A stretch of DNA of 64,000 nt from Torreya grandis (taxonomy: Eukaryota > Streptophyta > Pinopsida > Cupressales > Taxaceae), in the NCBI GenBank assembly GCA_037957365.1, contig JARHVA010000081.1:3304001-3368000 (forward strand), given 5' to 3'. The position numbers were made by a program, and so were the translations under genes. Under the pieces are notes generated by a model. It was not told the origin of the DNA. It saw only the letters and a list, made by a program, of their open reading frames with translations, and made no database searches. Shown in pieces: positions 48,754-61,135 of the stretch; the first letter of the stretch is position 1, and the number at the start of each line of letters is the position of its first letter.

Positions 48754-50196
48754 AATGTAGGCACATCAATGTGGTCATGGGTACTTGAACATGATAGTTA
48801 TTGACACATTCTAAATCACATGACTTGTGCACAAATACATGGGTCTCATTTGCCATTATTCTAAGCCATTTATCTATATGTGGGATCAATCCTTTATTTG
48901 TCATCATTGTTACATAGAGATTTTAAACTCAATTTATCAAGCTACTTAAAATCACTTTCAGATTATCTCCAACTTAGGACAAGTGTTTATGATCCTTCTA
49001 CAAAAGTACACATTAGGCAGACATGAGCACTTTGTGTTCCTATCCACTTAGACTAGTCATGTCCCATGTCATATAATGGTTAGTTTTAGAAATTCAAAAC
49101 ATTCTTTTGAGTCTTCCAAGACATTTGATAAGGTCAACTAAATAAAATTGTCAAAACATTTACCTCTAAATACATATCAAGAGTCATTCATTATCCCCAC
49201 TTGTTATTCACTTGGTTCGAGCATTTACACTTTTGCACTTAAGAAACTATTCTCTATTCTCTCTAAATTCAAGATCACTCACAAAAAGTAGCCATAATCT
49301 AAGTCAAGAGCATTCTAAATCAAGTTAAGTGTTATCATTGTCAAGTATCAAATCCATTTTATAGCTACATACATATAGTCAAAATAACACAATTGCACAT
49401 TCACTTTAGGTGGGAGAACTACTTGGAATTGATTTTTTTCTTTAAAATATTAGATACATAGACAACAATCCATCTTTAATGGGGTGATTGAGTCATCTCA
49501 ACCTACTACACTCTTCTCTATTGAGAGGTTTTTAAGATATCAAAGTGCTATTAGGGTTTTAAAGACAAGACAATGAAAACAATAATCTATACATTATACA
49601 ATTTGAAGTGTAATATCTTAAATTACTCAAAAAAAGCAAACACATAAGGCTTAGTGATAAATTATATGTCACAATCAACTAGACAAGTTCGTAATTAATA
49701 GACTGAAGTGGCATGCATTATTGTCCACTTCAGACAGTTTTTATAAATATTCTCTGAATTTGCCTTTGATTTGTCTTTTTCATAATTCTACTTATTTATA
49801 TATTTTCTTGTCAATTAGTCATCACAGTAAAAAAGGATGAGTCCATAGTCAATGGATAAGAGTGGTTTGTGCTATAATCCACTTATAACAGAGCTAACTA
49901 GAAGCAATTTTTTTGATCTTATTTCTAATCCTAAACTTGCACATTCATCTCTTTTGCTGATTTTCACTATTAGATAGTAATAAAAATCAATTGCGATCTT
50001 GTTTTGAGATAAGTTGTTTTATTTCTAGTGATTTCCTAAAATAGTAGTTTTCTAAATTTAAAAATTTGTCATAATCAAAATTATTGGTTATTGTACATCT
50101 TTAGCATTCTAATATTCTCTAGTTTTACATGTATAATCATTCAAAAATTTATATGATCATAAAAAATAGGGTAAATATATATTTGTACATAAATAT
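48754..50196 (+). repeat. LTR-like unit A of a 1.43-kb tandem (level 0 3' LTR)
   Basis: Starts TGTAGGCACATC, similar to the level 0 5' LTR start. It aligns along its length with the next unit: GACACATTCTAAATCACATGACTTG (48803) matches 50241, and GGTGGGAGAACTACTTGGAA (49409) matches 50847. The offset stays near 1430-1440 bases. Confidence 0.7.
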
Positions 50197-51618
50197 TGGT
50201 AAAACATAAATTTGATTATATGTACTTAACAATGTTAATTCTTGACACATTTTAAACCACATGACTTGTCTACAAATACATGACTCTCATTCACCATTCC
50301 TCTAAGCCATTTATCTATATGCAGGCTCGACTCTTTGTGTTTTGTCACTATTACACATAAATTTCAAAACTAAAATGCTCAATCTACTTAAAGTCACTTT
50401 CAAATTATCTCCATATTAAGATAAGTGTCCCTAATCCTTGTGGACAAGTTTTCACTTGGTGGACACGAGTGTTTTGTGTTCCTGTCCGCTTAGGTCGGTC
50501 CTGTCCCATACCAAATAATGACTAGTTTTTAAATAAAAAACATATTTTTGAGTCTTCATGCACATTTACTAAGGTTGGTTAAAGGAAATTATCAAAATAT
50601 TTTCCTATAAATACATATCAATATTCATTCATTATCCCCAATTGTTTTTCACTTGGTTCAATCTTTTACACTTCTACACACTGAGAGTATCTTCCTTCTT
50701 CTCTCCAAATTCAAGATCACTCACAAGGTGAAAACATAAGCCAAGTTAAAAGTATTTTTGAATAAGTTAAGAGCTATCATTGCCAAGTATTAAAACCATT
50801 TTATAGTTGCATACACATAGTAAAAAAAACACAATTTCACATTCGCTCTATGTGGGAGAACAACATGGATTTAATTTTCCTCCTTAGATTTTGGATACAT
50901 AAGTAGTGTTCAATCATCAAGGGGGTGATTGAGGTTAGCTCAACCCATTACTCTCCCTTATTTTTTGCAGTTTTATAGATATCAAATTGCCCTTGGAGAT
51001 TTAAAGATTAGGAAAACAAAACAATGATTTTTGTGTGGTATAATTTGAAGTGTGATATCTCATCTTACTTAATAATTGAAGATACAACGATCAAATTTTT
51101 ATCACAATCAACCGAGACAAGTCCATTATAAATATACTAGAGTACCCTATGTTATTATCTACTTATAATAATCATGTCTAAGAATATTCTCTAATTCTTT
51201 GTCTTCTCTAACATTTCCATAATTCTACTTTTTCAAAATTTTCTTATTAATCAATCATCACAATCAATTAAGATGAGTCCACAGTCAAGGGACATGAGTG
51301 ACATGCGCTACATTCTAGTTATAGTGGACCTATTTAAAATTAATCTTTGATTTTGAACTTACACAATCATCTCTTCCACTGATTTTCACTGTCAGACAAT
51401 TAGAACAAGTAACCACAATCCTAGTTTGATCTTTTTATTATTATTTCTAGTGTTTTACCAAAATAATAGTTTTTTTTATATTTAGCAAATTGCCAAAATA
51501 CAAATTATTGATTATTTTACATATTTAGCATTTAAATATTCTTAGTTTTATACCTATAATCATTAAATAATTTATATGATTATAAAAAATAGGATAAAAC
51601 ATATTTGTACGTGAATAT
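50197..51618 (+). repeat. LTR-like unit B of the tandem
   Basis: Second unit, with TATAAATA at 50607 and the best-preserved promoter-like region. It is joined directly to unit A without intervening gag, so this is not a simple LTR-interior-LTR arrangement. Confidence 0.7.
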
Positions 51619-51893
51619 TGGTAAAATATAAATATGATCACAGGTACTTGACAATGCTAATTCTTGACACATTCTAAACCACATGAATTGTATACATATA
51701 ATTGACTATCATTCATCATTCCTCTAAGCTATTTATCTATATGGGATCTCAACCTTTATTTGTTGTCACTGTTACATATAACTTTCAAAACTCAAATGTT
51801 CAAGCTACCTCAAAACACTTATAGACTGTTTCCAACTAAGGACAATTGTACCTAATTCTTTTGGACAAGTCTGCACTAGTGGTGGTTAACATA
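51619..51893 (+). repeat. LTR-like unit C, first piece
   Basis: Third unit begins TGGTAAAATATAAATATGATC and follows units A and B closely until about 51885-51905, where it stops. A later piece of the same unit is at 56661-56825. Confidence 0.65.
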
Positions 51894-52619
51894 TTCGTCC
51901 TATTCTAAAAAAAAATTGTTTTGACTCTATATCCCTTTCTTTGAGAACAAATGAGTGAACTATCACAGATAATTCCTCTCTAAATTAAGGTACAACTACC
52001 TTTAAAATTTTCAATGAATTCAAACTACTTTAATCATTTGGACACACTTTTAACTAGAAAGTGTTTAAGGAAAACTAACATTCATACATCACCATATTAT
52101 GAATGTGATATCTTTTCTCTATATAACATAATTTAGTGATATAACACATTGATTCTATTCTCAACAATAATCAAACATATAAATATGTATATTACTGAAC
52201 CAGTAAAAGATAAAACACATATGATGAGTTATCTAATGAAAGAATAATTACCACTTGAAAGGAGAGTTCACACAAAAACCCAATTTCAAATACTTAAACA
52301 CACAGATTTAAGTATACAACAATTATTTCTTCTTTTCACTCACAGATGAAAATTATTCAAACAATCATCACATATATTATAAAACAAAGAAGTTTAGCTT
52401 TAAAATTCTCTCGTCATCTTCTTTTTCTATCTTCTATCCCAATTTTTAACAACTCAATATATATATAGTTACCCTAAATAACTGTTCTTTTAAACCCAGA
52501 GTTAAAACAAACTCTGATCCACACGAGATTTAGTTTCATACAAGCTCATTAAAAGACAAAGTTTTTTTTTAAACATAATTTCAACTGAATAACTGAATGA
52601 AGATATTGTGTAAGTAAGA

Positions 52620-55600
52620 TCAAGACTGGGGCAGTGGATTGGAATCTCTGGATTTGCTTTGTTCCGTTAAAGAGACATGTTGCACCTTCCATTCCTGATG
52701 TGCAGTAATAAATTCTTAGATTTTTGAGAATTGGGGATGCCAATGTGTTTAACCCATGCTTTTCAAACATCTTTCTCTCTCTTAATTTTCACCACTTTTT
52801 CCGCATGTTTTGGGAGTGCAACAACATAGAGGTGAAGAAGTGATTCTACTGTTGAAATCTGAGAGAAATCCTCAATTAATAGGTTGTCATTTTCTTTAAC
52901 AAAATTGATCTTCTATCTGAAGGATTGAACCATGATATTGATATATTTTTCTGGCTCCCCATCATCTTTTATATATTTCACATTAATACATTACAAGTCA
53001 TGCTATAAGGATTGAGTGAAATCAGTTATTTCTTTGATCATTTTTGTAAATTCAATTCATCCTTGTCTGGATACTGAGTTTCTCCATTCGATATTTCTCT
53101 TGCTTACATATAATATATTATCATTCAGACTCATCAAATTTTTCTCTGATAAAAACTTCATTACCCCATACTTTGAACATCACCAATTTGATTTATCACG
53201 TTCATCCATTTTCCTTCCTCTTTTTCCCATGAAGCATTCTGTGTTTTCAAATTTTTGATGACAGCCATAGTCCTATCATATATATTCTTCAATTCTGTAA
53301 TATATTTTGTACCTTTTTGGATAATGCCATCCAACTAATCATCAAACACCTTAGTCACCATTTTATTTCTATGTATCTGATCTAACATTTTCTAGTTGAC
53401 CAGAGATTTTGGGTTAAAAGACAGAGATAGTTAGGAAACAGGTTATGGATTTGGATTATAAATGGCATCGATATACTCTACCATTGATCGTAAGCTCTGT
53501 TTTAACTCGCTCTTATCTTTTTCATCCTTTCAGGTATGGCTGACTATCCTTTTGGTAGATGCTTCAAGATGGTGAACATCTGCAGCGTGTGATGTAGTCC
53601 CAATATCTATTTTTTTAATTGTGAAATATTGAATTATGGGATCTTGAACTTCCTTATCAGTTGTCGGTTAGGCTATTTTTGCACTCCAATTCCCTGTATT
53701 AGGGTCAATGCCCACCCTGGATGTTGTTTTCAACTTCTTAGATTTAGGAATCTTTCCTAGACACTTGCTAACCATGTCCTCTAATGGCAATGAAAATGGA
53801 ACTATTTTTATTTTATCACTAATTAAAATTTCCAACCATTTGGGTGTAAAGATTGGAACTTCCTTATCGATATTCAATTATTCAGAAGGCACATTTGATA
53901 TCACAATCAGATCTCTAAAATCTAAAGCAACCTTTGTTGATTTGCACTAATATCCTCTGCCATTAGTGGATCAAACCCTTTATCACTTGTTGCCTCTCGT
54001 GAATCCTCTTTAGAGTTTAAGTCCACAACTATTCTTTCAAAAATCTCCTTCTTACTTTTAGTCCTTAGTCTGGTAGTACGAGAAGGTAGAATAGTTACAA
54101 GGGTTTTCTTGGACTTTTTGATAACACAACCCTTTTCAATTTTTAGCTTGAGAGTACTTACATCACAAATAGTAATAAGCTGATTAGAAGAGCTTATTGG
54201 AGATGGTGATTCATCAATTGGTGCACATCGTTGGGAATCTTCATTTTAAACTTCTTTCAGTCTACAACCCTTTAACATTTCTTAGTTCTCCTTATCACTG
54301 GGAGAGTTTTGACTTCAATCCGATCCTCTTCATCTTTATTCCAATCAACTTCTGGAATAGGTAGTTATTTTACTTGTTCAAAATGAGGATCAACCACCTG
54401 TTCTTCATCATCAATTATTCTAGAGATATTCATACTTGGATTGAGTGTAACTATTTGCCGCAAGGAGAACCTGCACCAAAGCTTTCTTCTAACCTCAAAT
54501 TCATCTGGACAATCCTCCCAATAGTCTTCAATTTGGGGAATGTGTGAAAATCCCGTTTCAAAATCTAGATTGTCCCTAGCAAAACCTTTGTTATCAAACT
54601 GGGCTCTCGCATTATTGTACTAAAAATTGAATTTTTTCAGATCCACCTCTAAATTTAAGAAGTCAAAAATTGACTAGCATGAATAGTTTCCCAATTCGAC
54701 AGAAAAAAAAATACCAAATTCTTTCTTCATTAGAAATTTCTTATCTACATGGGCTAGTTGCCTGCAAACTTCTATCAATACAAAGCGGTCAAAAACATAT
54801 CTAGGCAACGTCATTGGTTCACCGTAAAAACCACCAACTATGATATAAGTAAATTTATAAAATTGAATGAATAAACTACCATAAATACTGATCAGTTGCA
54901 TGGATTCATTAGACATTCTCTTATCAACATTGTCTGCCAATTCATAAGTCATTATACCAAAAAAATATTAACCCTTGCATAGTTTTCATAACAATTTTGC
55001 ATTTGCAAATGTGGGTAATAATCATAAATTATGTTGTCTTCAACTAAGGATGCATGAGGCAACCCTCTCCATTATCTTGTAGATGCTAAGCAGTAAAAAG
55101 ATATGAAGACATATAAAAATCCTTATTCCCAAAATAATTACTTAGACCTAGATGCAAACATTCAGCTATTATTTCTGCCCAATCCAAATATTGTTCTCCT
55201 TGGAGGATCACCTGAATGAAGAAGTACATCTAATCCTCTCAATAAAATCTCTGAAAACTACCTTTCACCCTGTGTAATAATACCATAATGTCTTTAATTT
55301 CTGGTATCATATGTTCTCTGGTTAATGCTCTAGGTAGTTGAAACTCCTTTTTGGAATTTCAGTAACCAATTTATGGCAATTACATTCCTGTAGATTGTTT
55401 TCTTTAATGAAAAATGAGCATAAGAGGAAGTAATATCGAGGTCAGAGTATGGCTCCTTGGGTAGAATTTTCATCACAACCATTAGGGTTTGTCTATTAAC
55501 ATGTAGTAATACATTGCCATCTACAGTTCTGATACATCTATTTTGATGGTCGTATCTATTCATGCATTCTAAAACTAATTTGAGACATTGTACCGTCATG

Positions 55601-55785
55601 GGAAAAGCCATAGCTTCGACTAAACCACTTTCCACTATTTTTTCTATCATACGGGTTGACATAGGATGTTTAACCTTCTCTTTAAAATCTTCTAAATCAT
55701 ATTGAACTAAAGAAGTATCCCCGAATTTAGGAAGAGAACAAACAAGACCAGGGCTGTGTTCGTAACCAAGACAAGCAGATTTCAT
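52620..55785 (-). pseudogene. Large single-exon ORF of unknown function
   Basis: More than 1000 codons can be followed. The N-terminus is MKSACLGYEHSPGLVCSLPK (ATG at 55785 in GCCATGA), clean to 55330. Then ALTREHMIPEIKDIMVLLHR and DWAEIIAECLHLGLSNYFG (shifted frame), MTYELADNVDKRMSNESMQL and FYGEPMTLPRYVFDRFVLIE (54952-54674). An acidic middle part contains IPQIEDYWEDCPDEFEVRRK (about 54540). A lysine-rich stretch has KSKKTLVTILPSRTTRLRTK (about 54100). The C-terminal part is helical: LKNIYDRTMAVIKNLKTQNA (about 53293) and VVALPKHAEKVVKIKREKD (about 52820). A handful of stops and frameshifts break it. No zinc knuckle, protease or enzyme motif is seen. I do not recognise the family; a gag-like or transposon-borne protein is possible. 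Confidence 0.6.
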
Positions 55786-56269
55786 GGCTACAGATTGGAG
55801 GATATAATGAAAAATGCTTTGAACATATTAAATAAAACCAAAAACTCAAAATGATTCTCCTTTCCAACAAAATGATGAAATCAGCTTGTGAGAAAAGTTG
55901 AACTCACCTTCAATGGATCATAAATTACTGTGAAACTATGCAACAAAAATCTTATGCCTCCAGCGCTGCTTTCCTTTGCATGAACCTTTGTGTTTACTAT
56001 TAAAAATAGCTTGTCCTTTCTCGATAAAGGCATGAAATCGGGTCAAATAATTACTGGATCAATTAACTTGTGCTGAACTTGCTTAATAGGACGTAAATTC
56101 TGACAGGTGCATTAATTGTAAGGAGTTTTTACACATGACCTTAATGTGTAATGATTACTCATAACTTTTCAAAATTATAATTTTTTGTTTCATAAAATAT
56201 TTCAGATATATTTCCCTTTAAATGATTTACTTTTTTAAAAAAAATCTCTCAAAAATTTTGACTTTAAAA

Positions 56270-56520
56270 GGCTTTAGGAAAGATGGGACTAAAGTCACGG
56301 AATGTTGAATCTTTGAACCGTTGAACCCTTGAACTCTTGAAATGAGGTTCAACGCGAAGGTTCAAAGATATAAATTGAGTTACACAAAGATACTAGTAGT
56401 TTAAAACTTTTGAGAAACATTGAACCATTGAACTCTTGAACTTTGAAAAGAGTTCAAGTTCGAAGGTTCAATTCTTTAGTAATTTCGCACATATGAAGAC
56501 AAGCGGATAAAATTTCAAAA
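56270..56520 (+). repeat. Diverged fragment related to the level 2 LTR
   Basis: TTGAACC-type motifs again form an array (TTTGAACCGTTGAACCCTTG at 56313, ACATTGAACCATTGAACTC at 56417, and the reverse GGTTCAA units), and GGTTCAAAGATATAAATTGAG parallels GGTTCAATGATATGAAATGAA of the level 2 LTR at 28300. A fragment of a related LTR is the simplest reading. Confidence 0.55.
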
Positions 56521-56660
56521 CAAAGAGTTGACTTAAGAAATAAACATATGATCAATAAGGTAAGATGGTGAGTCAACTTTTGCTTAGGGAAGATTCACGA
56601 AAGAAAAGAAGATGAATAAGGGTGAATTAAAAGGTAACAACTAGGAAGATAGGATTGATC

Positions 56661-56825
56661 TGTGTTCTTGTCCACTAAGATTGATTGCGTCCTATGAATA
56701 ATAAAATCTAGTTTCTGAGAGTCAAAACACCATTTTGAGTCTTCCAACATGCTCCATAAAGTTGAATAAATGAAATGTTCAAAATATTAGTTTATAAATA
56801 CATATCAAGAGTCATTCATTATCCT
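56661..56825 (+). repeat. LTR-like unit C, second piece
   Basis: TGTGTTCTTGTCCACTAAG, TTTTGAGTCTTC and TATAAATACATATCAAGAG match 50474-50640 of unit B. It closes the interruption that began near 51894. Confidence 0.6.
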
Positions 56826-58740
56826 TGAAGGTTTTGAATGTATGGAGGGATTGCAAATCAACTTTGATTTAATCTGAAATTGAAAGTATATATCAACCAA
56901 TTTATCCCTGATTTGAATACTAAAATCTTAAAAATGACTAAGTATTGATCAGACTGGATTTTAAAAACTATCTTTCAAATTGTAAATCATAGAGCTATGA
57001 GACCAATTCTAGAAGATAAGAGTGAGTCCAATTTCTTATTTTTACTAAAATAAATTTAAAGTATAAATTGACATTTACATTGTTATATTTATTAACATTT
57101 ATTTAGTAAACAACCCCCTGTTCCGCCACCACTCCTACTTTTTGACTCTTCACATTATTTTTTTTTCCAAGTCTTAAAAATTATATACTCTTAGGAACGT
57201 TTACGCATACATGGTTTTTAATTTTTATGAATTCAAACACATGCCTCCAGGGTCAAAAATGGTTTGGATACTTGAGCCTAAGCCCTGAACCTGCAAACAC
57301 ACATCAAAATGCACATTTTTTATTGAAAATAATAAAATCCAACTTCCACAATCATAAACACGATCAATTTCATTGAGACATTTATTAAAATTATTATTAT
57401 GATGTCGAACACACTTTCATCTTTCCAAACATATTATTTTTTATATATTTTTGAATATTTTAAGGTTTTCATTTATATTGATTTCTAAGCATATTTTTTT
57501 ATGCCACTATATGTCGCAATTGTATATATTTATGTATATATTTTTGTTCTTCCAAATACAAAAATAATTATATGGTTGTAAACTAGGCCTAATTCTATAC
57601 ACATTGAACAAACATATTTTTCATTTTTTTACAGGTAATTAGGGGGTGTACGACCGACTATTGATTTTTATCAGTTCTTAGAGTCTATTTCCTTGTAAAA
57701 TTAATTACAAAATAAATATTCATTATTAAAAAAATAGGTTGCAAACTAGATGATCTTATCTAACTTTCCACCAAATGATTTTAAATAATATTAAACGATG
57801 TAAAAAGTGAGGGGGACACACAATTGACTATCTACTATATTTAAAAAAAAAAATAAGTGATCATCTTCAAATTTCAGATGGTTGACCTACTTATACTTAA
57901 CTATTTTTAGAAGAAAAAAAATAGTTTAAAAACTCGACTCAAAATTTTATAATTCATGTTCTTATATCATCTTCATATTTTTAACGTAGCGATCTCAAAT
58001 AATTTACAGAAATTAAAAGTTCTTGTTTCTCAAAAAAAAAATCCACTTTAGACCTTTTTTTGACCCATCAACTCTCTACACTTCCCCAATAGTCTTGTAC
58101 TAGTAAAAAATGAGAAGATGTTTGATTTTGAAGGCCCTCTTTGATATATTTTCCTATAGAGTTGAACATCTCCAATCGTTTCTGCCAATGATAAGATGGA
58201 AGCAAGCACTAAAATCTCTTTGTAGTTTTTTTGAATTAGTAGATTCATAATATGGGCTCATATAAATCCAAACAAATTAGCAGTGATAAAATGTAGGTAT
58301 GAACTCATAGAAATCCAAACTAGTTAAGTGTGATTTAATGGAGGGATGAGCTTCTTCAATATCCTAAAGAAGATGTTAAATGTAGGTTTGTGAGGTGTTA
58401 TTGCTTTCTCACCTTGAATAGAATGCATGTATAATATGAAATGGATGTTATTAACTAAAGTTTAAATGTCTCACATTTAACTCAAACTAATATTTTTTTG
58501 AGATTTTAATTATCACTTAGACGTTGGATTTGTAAATAAGTTCTATAATAATCTTTTACACATAATCCTTGTATATGATAATGACACATCACACTCTGAA
58601 AATTTAAAATTAAATAATTAACACTCTAAACTAATTATAAATATAAATTTTAAGTATTAACGTGACACCATTTAAGTGTTACGGTACACGACTAGCTGTG
58701 TCTCTCCCTTAAAAAATTGATTTAGTTTTATATGATGAGA
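56826..58740. other. AT-rich stretch, no gene
   Basis: About 1.9 kb with many A and T runs. One 66-codon minus-strand frame (58048-58248) has no resemblance to anything known to me. No repeat boundary was found. Confidence 0.5.
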
Positions 58741-59165
58741 TTTCAGGATCTACTTGTAATGCCCGCTGCACATGTACCAAAAAAGAAAACGCCTTTTGCC
58801 ATTTTAAAAAGATTTTAATTTCTGAGAGTTTTGCCATTAAAGATGCAGATCTTCTGTTTTTGCGTGTGTTGGGCTGTTGGATTTATTGAGGAAGGATGTC
58901 TCTCTTCGCTGATTTGATCAAGTTGGATTTTAGCGATTTATTGAGGGAGGATGTCTCTCCTCGCTGATTTGATCAAGTTGGAGTTTAGCGATACCGTTAA
59001 TATGGTGGGTTTATGTGATCGTTTTATCCGCTGTTTGTTGATTTGGGTTTAGTTGTGGGGTTTATGGGTGTTGTTTGAATTTCCTTCTTGTTTGTGGGTT
59101 CGATATTATGACCAGATTATGTTGTTTGATGCAGGAATGGAGGATCTGACATGGATATCCACAGC
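58741..59165 (+). other. Leader-like region with 55-base duplication
   Basis: Richer in G and C than its surroundings. A 55-base unit containing GAGGAAGGATGTCTCTC and GCTGATTTGATCAAG is present twice (58894 and 58949). A possible first intron follows, with a TTGTTTGATGCAG acceptor near 59134. It lies upstream of importin-alpha exon fragments in the same orientation, so a 5' untranslated leader of that gene copy is a reasonable but unproven reading. Confidence 0.35.
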
Positions 59166-59349
59166 AAAGGCAGGATGAGTAATTTCAATTGCCAACGTTT
59201 CTTATAGCTGAAATTTGTGCTATTTGTGTGTTATTTTAATTGCAGAGAAATTTGTTTAGGGCCACGCAATTGCTAGTGAAAACACTCTTCTCACAATTAG
59301 AAGGCTGATTTGCTAGTTTAATAGAGGCAACGTGTAAGAGGGGTAGAAG

Positions 59350-59660
59350 CAAGAGTAGTTTTAGCTTGATTGTGCCTATGCTATCAAATCATCAGGCCTG
59401 AATGGAGTTAAAGTTTGATTGTGCCTATGGTATCAAATCATCAGGCTTAAATTGAGTTAAGGTTTGAATTAATGACTTCATGTAGTGATCGCATGGATTG
59501 ATGGTGTAACAAGTGGGGAAATGACCTTCATGGGTTCTTTACCAGTGCCTTGAAAGCATTCTTTCTGTAAGCCAAGGCTTGTATTATATTTGTGTTAGAG
59601 GAGTGGATTGATGGTGTAACAAGTGGGGAAAAGGCCCTTCATGGGTTGTGTGCTAATTCA
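59350..59660. repeat. Two local direct duplications
   Basis: GCTTGATTGTGCCTATG...ATCAAATCATCAGGC occurs twice about 50 bases apart (59360-59460), and TGGATTGATGGTGTAACAAG with TGGGGAAA...CTTCATGGGTT occurs at 59495 and 59603. They sit in the region between the leader and the importin exons and may be altered intron sequence. Confidence 0.65.
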
Positions 59661-59731
59661 AGGATTGCATTAGATTTGTTTTAGAGGAAACTTTTATCTA
59701 AGGGATCCAATGTCAGGAGTGAGCTAAGCTT

Positions 59732-60019
59732 TCAATGTTGAGAAATGCAAGATGGACTTTATCACATTTTTTGCCAAGGTTGATGGCCACAGCCATCATT
59801 TGAGCAAGTAAATCCTTTCCCCATTTTTAGTGGATTGTTATATTACAACTAGTTTAGTAGGCTTGTTCAATTATGTTTTGCACTCTCTTGCAGACAAAGT
59901 CAGCTCTTTCCCTACTTGAGTGGCATATTCATTCAAATGATGATGAAATTTTGACAGGTGCTTGCTGGGCTCTGTCCTATCTCTCCGAGGGGACAAATGG
60001 TAAAATTCAAGATGTGATT
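59732..60019 (+). pseudogene. IMPA: Importin subunit alpha fragment (two exons)
   Basis: First exon piece: AKLSMLRNARWTLSHF (about 59728-59780), then in a shifted frame PQPSFEQ ending at a GTAAAT donor (59809). Relatives read [25 protein letters not shown]-like text here, from armadillo repeats. An 86-base intron ends in TCTCTTGCAG. Second exon: TKSALSLLEWHIHSNDDEIL, then ACWALSYLSEGTNGKIQDVI (59894-60019), after which similarity stops. Importin alpha binds nuclear localisation signals and pairs with importin beta for nuclear import. The intron shows this is a duplicated genomic fragment, not a retrocopy. A one-base frameshift, an in-frame stop and the missing remainder make it a pseudogene. 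Confidence 0.85.
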
Positions 60020-60087
60020 AGCATTTCAGTCTCCAAAGCTTCTTGACAGAGTAATTTGTCTAGTTTAAACAATATAATTTATTTGGT

Positions 60088-60345
60088 CTAATGGGCACCC
60101 AGAACCTCTTCAGCGATGAACATTTTGAGGCAGGCACCTCCCAGCACCTTCATAAGATGAAAACCTGAATTGTTTGCTTGATGCTCTTCCTCTGATGTTG
60201 CTAAAGGGAGTAAAAATCTTACCAGCTTCATTTTGAAAGTTTTGGGTGTATAGTCTTTCATATTGTCGATTGTTTGTTTAAAATGATGCAATCTCTTCTG
60301 CCATCCATCGACAAGACCAGGTGAATTGAAATTTGAAATGTTCTA
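60088..60345 (-). CDS. Unrecognised short ORF, possibly a coding fragment
   Basis: The minus-strand frame includes MHHFKQTIDNMKDYTPKTFK, KLVRFLLPLATSEEEHQANN and a final FIAEEVLGAH, and can be extended upstream of its ATG by VDGWQKRL. Composition is protein-like (mixed helix-forming residues, no low-complexity bias), but no family is recognised and there is no evidence of expression. Chance cannot be excluded. Confidence 0.25.
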
Positions 60346-60778
60346 TTGACTTACTACCGGGCTAGTTGGTGACCAAAACCATTGCCTACCTCTCCAATTG
60401 GTGCCCAAATGTTCACAAAACGAAGTCTTCATTTACCTCTGGAAAACATTGTAAAAGTTAACTCTCTGTTTGTTTTAAAAGCCGGATTTTTTCGTGCCTA
60501 AGCGTGTCATTTATCTCATCATCATCAAATCCAAAAATACACCCAACCTTCAACATCTGGCATAATCTGCAACGAGATCTAGTCTTCTAGATATTCTGAT
60601 AAAAACCATTTGAGACCATCTCTGCAAATTCGATTTGACAAGGAGATCTCACAGAATTTATATATCATCGAATATTCACTTGAAAGACCACTTCATACTT
60701 TGTTATTCGACTAGCAGATATTTCAAGCCATTACAAAATGTTGTTTAGAGCAGCATCTCAAGGCATGAGTGATCCAGG
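60346..60778. other. Spacer before the LTR palindrome
   Basis: About 430 bases without a recognisable feature. It is not purine-rich at its right end, so it is not the end of an element interior. Confidence 0.45.
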
Positions 60779-61135
60779 TGTAGACACCAATATCGTGTCA
60801 ACCCCCCTTGGTCAGTCCCCTTCTAAACGTTAACACTCCTAACCCACACTTGCACACCTTATTAATTTAAAAATTACTTATTTAAAATTAATTACCTCAC
60901 CTTCGATACCTAACCTAAACACCTCACCCTAAGATCGTTTTTTACCCTATGAGTCACCCTGAGACTAGGTCCTCCAAACCCTAACTACCCATGACTTATT
61001 CCCACTCCATCTTAACTCCCTAACCAACTCCCGTGCCTCATAAGCCCTTGTTTTGACCGTTCTTCAACGGAAAAGGCACTTGGCGAGTGGAGAAACGAGC
61101 AAAGAGCTAAAAATAGCCCTTTTACCTATTCTCTC

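Larger units (their letters stand above)
51894..56660 (-). mobile_element. Insertion carrying the large minus-strand ORF
   Basis: Unit C is interrupted here: its text up to the GGACAAGT...CACT block is on the left and its TGTGTTCTTGTCC...TATAAATACATATCAAGAG block on the right. The 4.77 kb between them contains the large minus-strand pseudogene and an LTR fragment. No matching terminal repeats or target duplication could be defined, so the class (LTR element that lost its ends, DNA transposon or composite) is open. Confidence 0.45.

Noticed and set aside
59732..60019. An intact importin-alpha gene
   Set aside because: There is a frameshift and a stop in the first exon piece, similarity ends right after KIQDVI, and no further exon was seen downstream.
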